7,678 nt of DNA from Syntrophobacterales bacterium. GTDB lineage: Bacteria > Desulfobacterota > Syntrophobacteria > BM002. Of this stretch, positions 1 to 7,169 are shown one piece after another. Below the pieces are notes generated by a model. That model was not told the origin of the DNA, ran no database searches, and worked only from the letters and a program-made list of their open reading frames with translations. Each line of letters begins with the position of its first letter. Positions within the stretch are counted from its first letter, which is position 1. Made by a program: the position numbers and the translations under genes. The stretch covers positions 1-7,678 of the forward strand of contig JAUWKY010000101.1 of assembly GCA_030613915.1 (NCBI GenBank), given 5' to 3'.

Positions 1-276
1 GGGATCCTCCGGGAGCATGAGGACCTTCTCCACAAAATTGCCGAAACCCTCCTCGAAAAGGAAACCCTGGATGGCAAAGAGATCGATGCCATCATAGAGG
101 CCACCAAGCCGGGGCTAGAGTTCACCCGAACTGTGACCGCCGCAGATGTGGTTGCGGAGGAACGGCGCCAGACCGGAGGCAGCCAACCTCAAACGGAACC
201 CCAGGAACAAAGGGATCCCGTTACAGCCAAAGAAACAGACCTTCCCAAGGACAAGCTCGGAGAGACCCAGGCGTGA
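1..276 (+). CDS. ftsH: ATP-dependent zinc metalloprotease FtsH, C-terminal part (5' end outside window)
   Basis: Only the last 91 codons are present, ending at TGA 274-276. FtsH is a membrane-anchored AAA+ zinc protease that degrades misfolded membrane proteins and some regulators. The visible part has the helical end of the M41 peptidase domain: an LREHEDLLHKIAETLLEKET stretch, then LDGKEIDAII, which matches the usual end of FtsH proteins. It is followed by a hydrophilic, Gln/Glu/Lys-rich tail of about 45 residues, as is typical of this poorly conserved region. The AAA+ module and the HEXXH zinc site lie upstream of the window. The stop overlaps the GTG start of folP (GTGA), so the two are probably co-transcribed and translationally coupled. 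The ftsH-folP-glmM order, known from many bacteria, supports the call. Confidence 0.9.
   Translation, partial: GILREHEDLLHKIAETLLEKETLDGKEIDAIIEATKPGLEFTRTVTAADVVAEERRQTGGSQPQTEPQEQRDPVTAKETDLPKDKLGETQA
259..264 (+). promoter_or_regulatory. Shine-Dalgarno site of folP
   Basis: GGAGAG lies 8 nt before the GTG at 273, inside the end of ftsH. It supports the GTG as the folP start. No ATG start exists in frame nearby that would keep the conserved N-terminus. Confidence 0.7.
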
Positions 277-1121
277 ACCGGCCACGCTTTACCATCCATT
301 GCGACAAACAAACCTTGGAGTTGGGCGAGCGGTCCCTACTCATGGGGGCCATTAACGTCACTCCCGATTCATTCTCCGACGGCGACCGTTTTTTTCAAAC
401 AGAGAACGCCATCAAACAGGGAGAGCTCCTCGCCTCTGAGGGGGCGGACTTGCTGGATGTCGGCGGCGAATCCACCAGGCCATTTTCTGATCCTGTACCT
501 TTGGAGGAAGAACTGCGGCGGGTCATCCCGGTTGTAAGTGAACTGGCAAAGCGCACCTCTATTCCCATTTCCATTGACACCTGCAAAGCCGAAGTGGCTC
601 GGGCGGCTTTGGATGTAGGTGCAACGATAATCAATGATATCAGCGGGCTGCGATTTGATCCGCAGATGGTAGAACTGGCTGCAGCTGCAAAGGTTCCGCT
701 CGTTCTTATGCACATGCAGGGCACCCCACGAAGCATGCAGGTCGAGCCGCACTATGGTTCACTGTTTTCCGAAATCATCGCTTTTTTGGAAGAACGCATT
801 CAATTTGCTTGCGCCGGAGGGGTCTCCCGCGAGCGTATCATTGTTGACCCGGGCATTGGCTTTGGCAAGACCGTAAACCACAATCTGCTGTTAATCAAGC
901 ACTTGGATGCTTTGGCCACACTAGGCTTACCTATCCTCCTCGGCACTTCACGCAAGTCCTTTATTGGTGAGGTGCTGGACAAGGAAGTCACCGAGCGCGA
1001 ACCTGGTACATGGGCCACAGTCTGCGCAGGCATAATCCAAGGAGCCCATATTATCCGAGCCCATGAAGTTGCCACCTGCCGTCAGCTGGCTGATATGACA
1101 GACGCTATCATGAACGCATAG
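273..1121 (+). CDS. folP: Dihydropteroate synthase
   Basis: FolP condenses 6-hydroxymethyl-7,8-dihydropterin pyrophosphate with p-aminobenzoate to give 7,8-dihydropteroate in folate synthesis, and is the sulfonamide target. It is a cytoplasmic TIM barrel. The 282-residue product has the full motif set in order: MGAINVTPDSFSDGD (24-38, signature 1), GADLLDVGGESTRP (57-70, signature 2), SIDT (100-103), NDISG (121-125), MHMQGTP (146-152), DPGIGFGKT (192-200, pterin site), GTSRKSF (224-230, with the Lys and Ser of the SRKS loop) and RAHEV (262-266, the C-terminal RxH phosphate site). Length is normal for the family. The start is GTG, overlapping the ftsH stop, with a good Shine-Dalgarno site. The last codons (AAC GCA TAG) lie in the first unit of the heptamer repeat that follows, so the repeat supplies the stop codon. 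Confidence 0.97.
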   Translation: MNRPRFTIHCDKQTLELGERSLLMGAINVTPDSFSDGDRFFQTENAIKQGELLASEGADLLDVGGESTRPFSDPVPLEEELRRVIPVVSELAKRTSIPISIDTCKAEVARAALDVGATIINDISGLRFDPQMVELAAAAKVPLVLMHMQGTPRSMQVEPHYGSLFSEIIAFLEERIQFACAGGVSRERIIVDPGIGFGKTVNHNLLLIKHLDALATLGLPILLGTSRKSFIGEVLDKEVTEREPGTWATVCAGIIQGAHIIRAHEVATCRQLADMTDAIMNA

Positions 1122-1216
1122 AGCATAGCGCTAAGCGTTTAATCTATTGAATCGTTAATCAACTATTCCTCAACTCGTTTAGATTTCGCTATGCGCTCTG
1201 CACCAGGCGCTTTGCG
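1115..1216. repeat. Heptamer-built palindromic intergenic element, copy 1
   Basis: The left arm (1115-1137) consists of three 7-bp units related to CGCATAG plus a trailing CG. The right arm (1187-1216) consists of four units related to the reverse complement CGCTATG, plus CG. The arms flank an AT-rich core of 49 nt (1138-1186). The arms pair only imperfectly here; the third right unit (1201-1207) is the most degenerate. The same arrangement recurs at 5447-5562, so this looks like a dispersed repeat family and not a chance palindrome. The left arm contains the folP stop codon, and the right arm ends just before the glmM coding region. No transposase is present; it could be a small non-autonomous element or a slipped-strand repeat. 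Function is unknown. Confidence 0.75.
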
Positions 1217-1219
1217 ACG

Positions 1220-1239
1220 AAGAGGGGCGTAAGAGGGGC
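1220..1239 (+). repeat. Short direct repeat with Shine-Dalgarno-like cores at the glmM start
   Basis: AAGAGGGGC occurs at 1220-1228 and again at 1231-1239, a period of 11 bp. Each copy contains AGAGGGG, which resembles a ribosome binding site. The first copy is 3 nt before codon 1231; the second is 4 nt before ATC 1243. A small duplication here could have damaged the original glmM start. Confidence 0.5.
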
Positions 1240-2583
1240 AAGATCTTTGGAACCGACGGGGTTAGAGGGGTAGCCAATGTCTATCCCATGACAACGGAAA
1301 TGGCCATGCAGTTGGGCCGGGGCGTAGCGTACGTCTTCAAAAATGACAAGCGCCGTCACAAAATCGTTATTGGTAAAGATACCCGGCTCTCAGGCTATAT
1401 GATTGAAAACGCCATAGCCTCAGGCATCTGTTCCATGGGAGTGGATGTGCTCCTGGTGGGACCACTGCCTACCCCGGGTATCTCCTTTATCACCAGCAGC
1501 ATGCGGGCGGATGCCGGTGTGGTCATTTCTGCCTCGCACAATCCTTTTCAGGACAATGGTATCAAGTTTTTTTCCCGCGACGGGTTCAAGCTCGACGATG
1601 AAATTGAGGAAAGAATCGAGGAGCTTATTTTCTCTAATAACATTGATCACCTTCGACCAACCGCCGAAGAGGTGGGTAAGGCCTTCCGAGTGGATGATGC
1701 TGTGGGCCGGTACGTGGTGTTCTTGAAGAATACCTTCTCTAAGGATCTCACTCTGGACGGCATCAAGATTGCGGTGGATTGTGCCAACGGCGCCTCTTAC
1801 AAAGTTGCGCCCGCTGTTTTCGAGGAACTGGGCGCCAATCTGGTACTCACAGGTGTGAAACCGAACGGCTACAACATAAACGACGACTGTGGTAGTGTTT
1901 ACCCCCAGGTGACTGCTGATCTGGTGAAAGAATCTGGAGCTCAGCTGGGGATTGCCTTTGATGGAGATGCGGACCGGCTCATTTGTGTGGATGAAAAGGG
2001 AACAGTGGTGGACGGCGACCAGTTAATGGCGATTTTTGCGGCCCGCATGCTCAGAGAAAAGCGGCTGAACCACTCCACCCTGGTCACCACCGTCATGAGC
2101 AATATGGGATTGGAGGTAACCCTCAAGTCCTTGGGCGCTAGTCTGGAGAGGACTGCGGTGGGTGACCGTTATGTGGTGGAAAGAATGCGAGCTGGTGGCT
2201 TTAACCTGGGCGGTGAGCAGTCTGGCCACATCATTTTTCTCGATCACAATACCACTGGCGACGGCATCCTTTCCGCCCTCCAACTCCTGGAGGTTATGCT
2301 TACTGAAAACAAGCCCCTGTCCGAACTGGCTGCCATTATGGATCGCTATCCCCAACATCTGGTCAACGTGCGCGTCAAAGAGCGTAAACCTCTGGATGAG
2401 TTCCCCGAGATTACCCGTGCCGTGGAGCAGGTTGAAGAAAAACTAGGCGATGATGGTCGCCTCCTCATCCGGCCTTCCGGAACTGAGCCCGTGATAAGGG
2501 TAATGATTGAAGGGAAAGATCAGGATCTCGTGGTGGAACTGGCCGAAGAGACCGCGGCCACCATTGAACGAGTAATGTCATAG
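1231..2583 (+). CDS. glmM: Phosphoglucosamine mutase (start codon not canonical)
   Basis: GlmM interconverts glucosamine-6-phosphate and glucosamine-1-phosphate in cytoplasmic UDP-GlcNAc synthesis, feeding peptidoglycan and lipopolysaccharide. Counting from codon 1231, the motifs are [11 protein letters not shown] (6-16), the phosphoserine loop ISASHNP with Ser102, the Mg-binding DGDADR (244-249), the sugar-specificity loop GGEQSGH (327-333) and the phosphate loop RPSGTEP (414-420). Ser102 is also the active-site number in E. coli GlmM, and 450 residues is a normal length. The oddity is the start. The first ATG in frame (1288) would remove FGTDGVRG, which is essential in the family. Upstream of it the frame is open back to a TAG at 1180-1182 but has no ATG, GTG or TTG. 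The expected position holds AAG (1231); CTG 1198 and ATC 1243 are the only near-start codons. This may be an assembly error, a mutation or a non-canonical start. coaX follows 2 nt after the stop. Confidence 0.92.
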   Translation, partial: KRGKIFGTDGVRGVANVYPMTTEMAMQLGRGVAYVFKNDKRRHKIVIGKDTRLSGYMIENAIASGICSMGVDVLLVGPLPTPGISFITSSMRADAGVVISASHNPFQDNGIKFFSRDGFKLDDEIEERIEELIFSNNIDHLRPTAEEVGKAFRVDDAVGRYVVFLKNTFSKDLTLDGIKIAVDCANGASYKVAPAVFEELGANLVLTGVKPNGYNINDDCGSVYPQVTADLVKESGAQLGIAFDGDADRLICVDEKGTVVDGDQLMAIFAARMLREKRLNHSTLVTTVMSNMGLEVTLKSLGASLERTAVGDRYVVERMRAGGFNLGGEQSGHIIFLDHNTTGDGILSALQLLEVMLTENKPLSELAAIMDRYPQHLVNVRVKERKPLDEFPEITRAVEQVEEKLGDDGRLLIRPSGTEPVIRVMIEGKDQDLVVELAEETAATIERVMS

Positions 2584-2585
2584 CC

Positions 2586-3365
2586 ATGTTACTCGCCATT
2601 GACATAGGCAATACCAATACCGTCCTGGGCTTGTACCGAGGTGCTGAGCTCATTACCGACTGGCGTATTCGCACCGAACAGAACATGACCGCCGATGAGT
2701 ACGGTATTCTGATGCACAACCTCTTTGCAGCCAAGAATGTCCAATTTAAAGACGTAACTCAGATGGTGACCTCATGTGTAGTACCCCCAATGCTCAACAC
2801 CGTGGTCGAATTCGCCAACAAGTACTTTGACATTGAACCTCTTCTTGTCGGACCGGGAATCCGCACCGGAATGCCCATTTACTACGACAATCCCAAGGAG
2901 ATCGGTGCCGACCGGATTGTCAATGCAGTAGCTGCCTATGAAAAATATAAGACCAGTATGATTATTGTCGATTTCGGCACTGCCACTACCTTCGATTATG
3001 TCTCCCCCAAAGGCGAATACTTGGGTGGAGTCATCAGTCCCGGAGTTATGATCTCCTGCGAAGCACTCTTTCAAAAAGCCTCAAAGCTGCCGAGAGTGGA
3101 GATTTTCGCCAAACCCAAAGCCGTTCTCACCAAGGACACCATTAGTGCCATGAACGTCGGCATAGTATATGGTTATGCCGGTCTAGTGGATGGTATTGTG
3201 CGTCGGATCAAAGAGGAGGCCGGTACCAATCCTATGGTGGTTGCCACCGGCGGCTTGGCCCGTTTAATTTCGGCTGAATCTGAAGAAATTGAACTGGTTG
3301 ACGACGACCTCACTCTGGAAGGGCTCAGAATCATTTTTGAACGGAATCAGGGGGAAGAGAAATAG
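2586..3365 (+). CDS. coaX: Type III pantothenate kinase
   Basis: CoaX phosphorylates pantothenate with ATP, the first committed step of CoA synthesis. Type III enzymes belong to the acetate kinase/Hsp70-like superfamily, need a monovalent cation and resist CoA feedback. The 259-residue product begins with the phosphate-binding [12 protein letters not shown] (1-12). It has the pantothenate-site segment GPGIRTG (89-95), GADR (107-110) with the family's catalytic Asp at 109, DFGTATTFD (129-137), GGVISPG (147-153) and the adenosine-site loop ATGGLA (220-225). Length is normal. The ATG is 2 nt after the glmM stop and no strong Shine-Dalgarno site is visible, so translational coupling to glmM is likely. 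No other pantothenate kinase or birA lies nearby. Confidence 0.96.
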   Translation: MLLAIDIGNTNTVLGLYRGAELITDWRIRTEQNMTADEYGILMHNLFAAKNVQFKDVTQMVTSCVVPPMLNTVVEFANKYFDIEPLLVGPGIRTGMPIYYDNPKEIGADRIVNAVAAYEKYKTSMIIVDFGTATTFDYVSPKGEYLGGVISPGVMISCEALFQKASKLPRVEIFAKPKAVLTKDTISAMNVGIVYGYAGLVDGIVRRIKEEAGTNPMVVATGGLARLISAESEEIELVDDDLTLEGLRIIFERNQGEEK

Positions 3366-3385
3366 ACGCGGAGACACGCCCGCGA
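3365..3385. repeat. Possible degenerate heptamer patch after coaX
   Basis: Three 7-bp blocks start at the last base of the coaX stop codon: GACGCGG, AGACACG and CCCGCGA. The first two share a GA-C-CG pattern. This differs in sequence from the CGCTATG elements but has the same unit length and the same position at a gene end. The rest of the 82-nt gap to 3447 shows no clear promoter or terminator. Confidence 0.25.
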
Positions 3386-3447
3386 AGTTTGCACTATCAC
3401 ACCAATTCAGGTAGTCACAAACGTCAGGTCGAGCAAACCCTTTTCTT

Positions 3448-4359
3448 ATGACAACTGTAATCAAACCACCCCGACTGAGGCCTGGAGACCGAGTAGGCGT
3501 ACTGGCACCGGCCAGTCCCTGTCCAGTAGACGAACTCGAGTCAGGCTGCCTCATCTTGGAGAAAATAGGTTTGGAGGTAGTTGTGGACGTGGGAAGCGAG
3601 AGCCTTCAAGCCGACTACTTGGCCGCAAGTGACGAATACCGTGCCTCTCGATTTAACCAATTCGTCCAAGATCCCGAAATACGGGGTCTGTTTTGCGCCC
3701 GGGGCGGGTACGGCTCCCTGCGTATTCTTTCAGAACTCTCATACGACCGCTTACGATCTACTCCCAAACCATTGGTAGGATTCAGTGACATCACCGCCCT
3801 GCTTCTCGCCTGTTACAAGCAGACCGGCTTGGTCTGCTTCCATGGCCCTACCGTTTCTACCCTGGCCACAGCTGACCAAAACACCGTGGATTCTCTCTGG
3901 AAGGCTCTGAGTATTACTGAACCCATGCAGGTGCATTTTCCTGAGGCACTCTGCCTCAAACCGGGGAGTTGTGTGGGACCAGTGCTCGGCGGTAATTTTA
4001 CCACCCTCAGTCACCTGCTGGGCACTGATTTTTTTCCATCATTTGCTGGCGCTATTCTTTTGCTGGAGGACAGGGGTGAGCCCACATACAGGATTGACCG
4101 CATGTTGACCCAGTTGCTCCACACCGGTTTCTTCGGCGATATCGCCGGTCTAATCCTGGGCGATTTTTCCGAAAGTGGCCCAGGCGATGAACTCAATGAA
4201 TTGGTCCAGGAACGGCTTGCCTCGACCTCCTTTCCCATACTCTCCGGCGTTCCCATTGGCCACGGGCAGCAAAACCTTACCCTACCCCTCGGCCTGCCCG
4301 CAACTTTGGACGCAGGAGCCGGTACACTAACCTATCACCAGGCGGCCACGACACCATGA
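3448..4359 (+). CDS. ldcA: Muramoyltetrapeptide L,D-carboxypeptidase (peptidase family S66)
   Basis: LdcA removes the terminal D-Ala from murein tetrapeptides, giving the L-Ala-D-Glu-mDAP tripeptide used in cytoplasmic murein recycling. The 303-residue product opens with RPGDRVGVLAPAS (11-23), typical of S66 proteins. It has ARGGYGS (84-90), the nucleophile motif GFSD with Ser113, GGN (181-183), LEDRGEPTYRIDRML (206-220) with the likely catalytic Glu207, and GVPIGHGQQN (267-276) with His272. This Ser-Glu-His order and spacing fit the Pseudomonas LdcA triad (Ser115, Glu217, His285). No signal peptide is visible, as expected for a cytoplasmic enzyme. The ATG has only a weak upstream Shine-Dalgarno match. 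It overlaps the next gene by ATGA. Family assignment is firm; the substrate is inferred from family and neighbours, because some S66 members are microcin-immunity proteins. Confidence 0.9.
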   Translation: MTTVIKPPRLRPGDRVGVLAPASPCPVDELESGCLILEKIGLEVVVDVGSESLQADYLAASDEYRASRFNQFVQDPEIRGLFCARGGYGSLRILSELSYDRLRSTPKPLVGFSDITALLLACYKQTGLVCFHGPTVSTLATADQNTVDSLWKALSITEPMQVHFPEALCLKPGSCVGPVLGGNFTTLSHLLGTDFFPSFAGAILLLEDRGEPTYRIDRMLTQLLHTGFFGDIAGLILGDFSESGPGDELNELVQERLASTSFPILSGVPIGHGQQNLTLPLGLPATLDAGAGTLTYHQAATTP

Positions 4360-5453
4360 GCGGGGAAAAGAGAATCCTGCAGCTGCTATTAGAAGCTGTC
4401 GCCGGAGGTGTGTTTCCTGGGGCCGTACTGTTGGTTGCTCGTCACAAGAAGACCCTCTTCTGTGAAGCGGTGGGAAATGGAGCCGGACTTCCAGCACCGC
4501 GGCTCATGACCAGCCAAACCCGTTTCGACCTCGCCTCCCTTACAAAACCTCTGGCCACTGCCTTGACGGTGCTCTGTCTTGTCAGCCAGGAAAAGCTTCA
4601 ACTGGATGATTCACTCGCAGAGCTTCTGCCCTCAACAAACATTCCCCAGGACAAGAAGGAAATCACCCTCAGACAGCTGCTCTGCCACTGCTCTGGCCTG
4701 CCAGCTTGGAAGCCGTATTACCTTTCCTTGCAGACCCTTCCCCTAAAAAACCGTAAACCAAGCCTACGTCAAATAATCTTACAGGAACCCCTTGACAGTT
4801 CCCCGGGCACCACCACTACCTACAGCGATTTGGGATTTCTTCTTATCGAGTGGATCCTTGAACAGATTAGCGGCCAGAATCTACACCATTTCACCCGGCA
4901 AAACCTCTTCGGCCATTTAGGCTGTGCCACCCCCGCCTTCCTCCCCCTGGATCGAGGGTCAGTCCAAGATCCTTACGAATTTGCTGACACCGAATACTGT
5001 TCCTGGAGGGCTAGAACCCTCTCTGGGCAGGTCCACGACGAGAATGCCTATGTTGTCGGCGGTGTGGCTGGCCACGCTGGGTTGTTCGGCACGGCCTCAG
5101 AGGTCAAATGTATCCTCGATGCTATTTTGGACACATTGTCGACCGGAAACACCTCGGCTCCTTGGTCCAAAGAAAGGTTGTCCGAGTTCCTGCGGCCGGC
5201 CCGTCTTGATCCTGCCAGCACCTGGGCTTTAGGGTTTGACACCCCAGGCTCCTCGAATTCCAGCGCTGGTCACCATTTCTCGGCAGAAACCGTGGGCCAT
5301 CTCGGTTTCACCGGTACCTCCTTTTGGCTTGACTTGCAGAGAGAGATGGCGGTAATTCTCCTCACCAATCGTATCCATCCCAGTCGGGATAACGAAAAGA
5401 TCAAGGATTTCAGACCACTGCTCCACAACACGGTTATGGAAGAGTTCGCATAG
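4356..5453 (+). CDS. Serine hydrolase of the beta-lactamase/PBP class C family, probably cytoplasmic
   Basis: This is a 365-residue protein of the PF00144 type. The catalytic tetrad SLTK is at 61-64 (nucleophile Ser61, base Lys64). The second motif is YSD at 156-158, where class C beta-lactamases have YxN. The third motif is HLG at 315-317 within GHLGFTGTSFWLD, in place of KTG. A GQVHDENA stretch (224-231) followed by GGVAGHAGLFG (235-245) resembles the YbbE-like serine hydrolases found near murein recycling genes. The N-terminus (MSGEKRILQLLLEAVAGG) has no signal peptide, so it is probably not a periplasmic antibiotic-resistance enzyme. It sits between ldcA, which it overlaps by ATGA, and mpl, so a role in trimming recycled muropeptides, for instance D,D-carboxypeptidase, amidase or esterase activity, is an inference. 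The last codons TTC GCA TAG lie in the heptamer repeat that follows. The substrate is unknown. Confidence 0.85.
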   Translation: MSGEKRILQLLLEAVAGGVFPGAVLLVARHKKTLFCEAVGNGAGLPAPRLMTSQTRFDLASLTKPLATALTVLCLVSQEKLQLDDSLAELLPSTNIPQDKKEITLRQLLCHCSGLPAWKPYYLSLQTLPLKNRKPSLRQIILQEPLDSSPGTTTTYSDLGFLLIEWILEQISGQNLHHFTRQNLFGHLGCATPAFLPLDRGSVQDPYEFADTEYCSWRARTLSGQVHDENAYVVGGVAGHAGLFGTASEVKCILDAILDTLSTGNTSAPWSKERLSEFLRPARLDPASTWALGFDTPGSSNSSAGHHFSAETVGHLGFTGTSFWLDLQREMAVILLTNRIHPSRDNEKIKDFRPLLHNTVMEEFA

Positions 5454-5562
5454 CACAGAGCGCATGGCGCAAAGCGTGGTCAATTAGTTAGGTTATCAAA
5501 TACAAGAATAGACGATCTAGACAAGGTTTTTTCGCTATGCGCTATGCGCTTTGCGCTACGCG
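5447..5562. repeat. Heptamer-built palindromic intergenic element, copy 2
   Basis: The left arm (5447-5476) is four 7-bp units of the CGCATAG type plus CG. The right arm (5533-5562) is four units of CGCTATG type, two of them exact and adjacent (5533-5546), plus CG. The 30-nt arms are inverted with about 25 Watson-Crick matches and two G-U wobbles by hand count, so the DNA or RNA could form a long imperfect hairpin around a 56-nt AT-rich core (5477-5532). The layout matches copy 1 at 1115-1216 unit for unit, and the cores share short patches such as TATCAAATA versus AATCAACTA. The left arm contains the stop codon of the serine hydrolase gene; the right arm contains ATG codons in front of mpl. 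A classic terminator is unlikely, since the T-run (5527-5532) precedes the right arm. Confidence 0.85.
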
Positions 5563-5585
5563 AGACCGAGGCAAAGAGTAGCGAG

Positions 5586-7016
5586 ATGTTCAACATTAAC
5601 AACCCCGCAAATATCAAAACTGTGCACCTCATAGGTATCTGCGGCACCGGCATGGGCACTCTGGCGGCGATGCTGCAGGAAGCAGGCTACCTGGTACGGG
5701 GCTCAGACGAAAACGTCTACCCTCCCATGAGCACCTTCCTTGCCTCCCGAAACATTCAGATCAAAGAAGGGTATCGGGCCGGGAACCTCGAACCTCCCCC
5801 TGATCTGGTGGTGGTGGGTAACGTTATCCGAGGTGACAACCCCGAAGCGGTGGCCGCTGTGGAGCAAAGCCTAGACTACTGTTCCATGCCTCAGGCCCTG
5901 CATCGCTTTTTCTTGAACTCATATCAATCGGTGGTGGCAGCTGGAACTCACGGCAAGACAACTACCGCGGCACTACTTGTCTGGCTACTCACCGTGGCTG
6001 GAATGGATCCGGGTTGCCTGGTAGGTGGATTGATGGCCAATTTCCAACAGAGCTATCTCCTTGGGCGTGGTCCTTACTTCGTGGTGGAGGGGGATGAGTA
6101 TGACACCGCCTTTTTCGACAAAGGACCTAAGTTTCTCCACTACCAACCGCAAATATGTGTGCTCACCAGTGTGGAGTTCGATCACGCCGATATCTTCCCA
6201 GATCTGCAAGCGGTGGAAAACGCTTTTGCTCACTTGGTGACAAGCATTCCACCGGATGGTCTCCTAATAGCCAATGCTGACGACCCGGGGGCCTCCCGAT
6301 TGAGTCGAAAGGCCCGCTGTCGGCTTGTTACCTACGGTTTGCAAGAGCCGGCACAAATTAGGGTGGAAATGGCGAAATATGGCGTTGGTACTACCCGCTT
6401 CAATGTTTCCGGGCCACAAGGGTTTGAGGCGAGCTTCAACTCCCCTCTTGCGGGAGCACACAACTTGAGTAACACCTTGTCCATGGTCTCCCTGGCTCAC
6501 GAACTCGGTCTGGACCCAGGAACTATCCAGAAGACACTCACTACTTTCAGGGGCGTCCGCCGCCGCCAAGAGGTAAGGGGCGAGCCAGATGGGGTCACAG
6601 TTATTGATGATTACGCCCACCACCCCACTGCGGTACAGGCAACTCTCGAGGCGTTGCGTCCTTTCTATGCAGGCCGCCGCCTCTGGGCTATATTCGAACC
6701 GCGGACCAATTCCAGCAAGAGGAAGGTTTTCCAGGAGCGTTACGCCACGGTTTTCGATGCAGCCGACCTTGTGCTTATCAAGGAGCCTCCCGGCTTGCAG
6801 AGCATTGCCCCAGAAGAGCGCTTATCAGCAGCGCAGCTCGTAAAAGATATCAGTAAGCGCGGGGTGGAGGCCCACTATTTCCCCGAGGTGGACACCATGC
6901 TTCCCTTCATCACGTCTGGGGCCAAAGCTGGAGACGTGCTACTGATCATGTCCACTGGATCCTTTGATAATCTGATTGATAGGCTATTGGAGGAACTCAA
7001 CAAGAGGCCGGCTTAA
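5586..7016 (+). CDS. mpl: UDP-N-acetylmuramate:L-alanyl-gamma-D-glutamyl-meso-diaminopimelate ligase
   Basis: Mpl joins the recycled tripeptide L-Ala-gamma-D-Glu-mDAP directly to UDP-MurNAc with ATP, short-cutting MurC, MurD and MurE in the cytoplasm. Counting from ATG 5586 (476 residues; E. coli Mpl has 457), there is a Rossmann-like HLIGICGTGMG (14-24), GSDENVYPPMS (39-49), the ATP loop AGTHGKTTT (119-127), VVEGDEYDTAFFDK (166-179), EFDHADIF (197-204), AHNLSN (291-296), RRRQEVRGE (325-333), DDYAHHPTA (341-349) and FEPRTNS (370-376). The EYDTAFFDK and EPRTNS motifs point to Mpl and not MurC. An alternative ATG at 5544 would add 14 residues encoded by the heptamer repeat plus a little spacer; I prefer 5586 because the homologous part starts there, although a Shine-Dalgarno site is weak for both. 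Together with ldcA this makes a murein recycling set. Confidence 0.94.
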   Translation: MFNINNPANIKTVHLIGICGTGMGTLAAMLQEAGYLVRGSDENVYPPMSTFLASRNIQIKEGYRAGNLEPPPDLVVVGNVIRGDNPEAVAAVEQSLDYCSMPQALHRFFLNSYQSVVAAGTHGKTTTAALLVWLLTVAGMDPGCLVGGLMANFQQSYLLGRGPYFVVEGDEYDTAFFDKGPKFLHYQPQICVLTSVEFDHADIFPDLQAVENAFAHLVTSIPPDGLLIANADDPGASRLSRKARCRLVTYGLQEPAQIRVEMAKYGVGTTRFNVSGPQGFEASFNSPLAGAHNLSNTLSMVSLAHELGLDPGTIQKTLTTFRGVRRRQEVRGEPDGVTVIDDYAHHPTAVQATLEALRPFYAGRRLWAIFEPRTNSSKRKVFQERYATVFDAADLVLIKEPPGLQSIAPEERLSAAQLVKDISKRGVEAHYFPEVDTMLPFITSGAKAGDVLLIMSTGSFDNLIDRLLEELNKRPA

Positions 7017-7169
7017 CCACAGAAAGCAGGGAGACAATTTCTCTAGCTAGTGCGTTGAACCTACTTTTACGACACACAACATATTGTACCAAATCCTAAT
7101 TCCAGCGAAGTATGAATTAAGGGATGTCATCTCCAGTTTTGCTCGGCTTGGATTATAGGAATGAAGTTT

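Noticed and set aside
146..355. A 69-codon + strand frame across the ftsH-folP junction.
   Set aside because: It overlaps two firmly identified genes in another frame and resembles nothing I know.
2023..2358. A long - strand frame inside glmM; similar antisense frames occur inside folP, coaX, ldcA and mpl.
   Set aside because: They are shadows of conserved coding sequence, with no motifs or ribosome binding sites of their own.
1288..2583. ATG 1288 as the true glmM start.
   Set aside because: It would remove [11 protein letters not shown], conserved across the family and encoded in frame just upstream, and would shift the active-site Ser far from its usual position.
7031..7054. GAGA/TCTC hairpin after the mpl stop as a terminator.
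   Set aside because: Only four base pairs and no following T-run.
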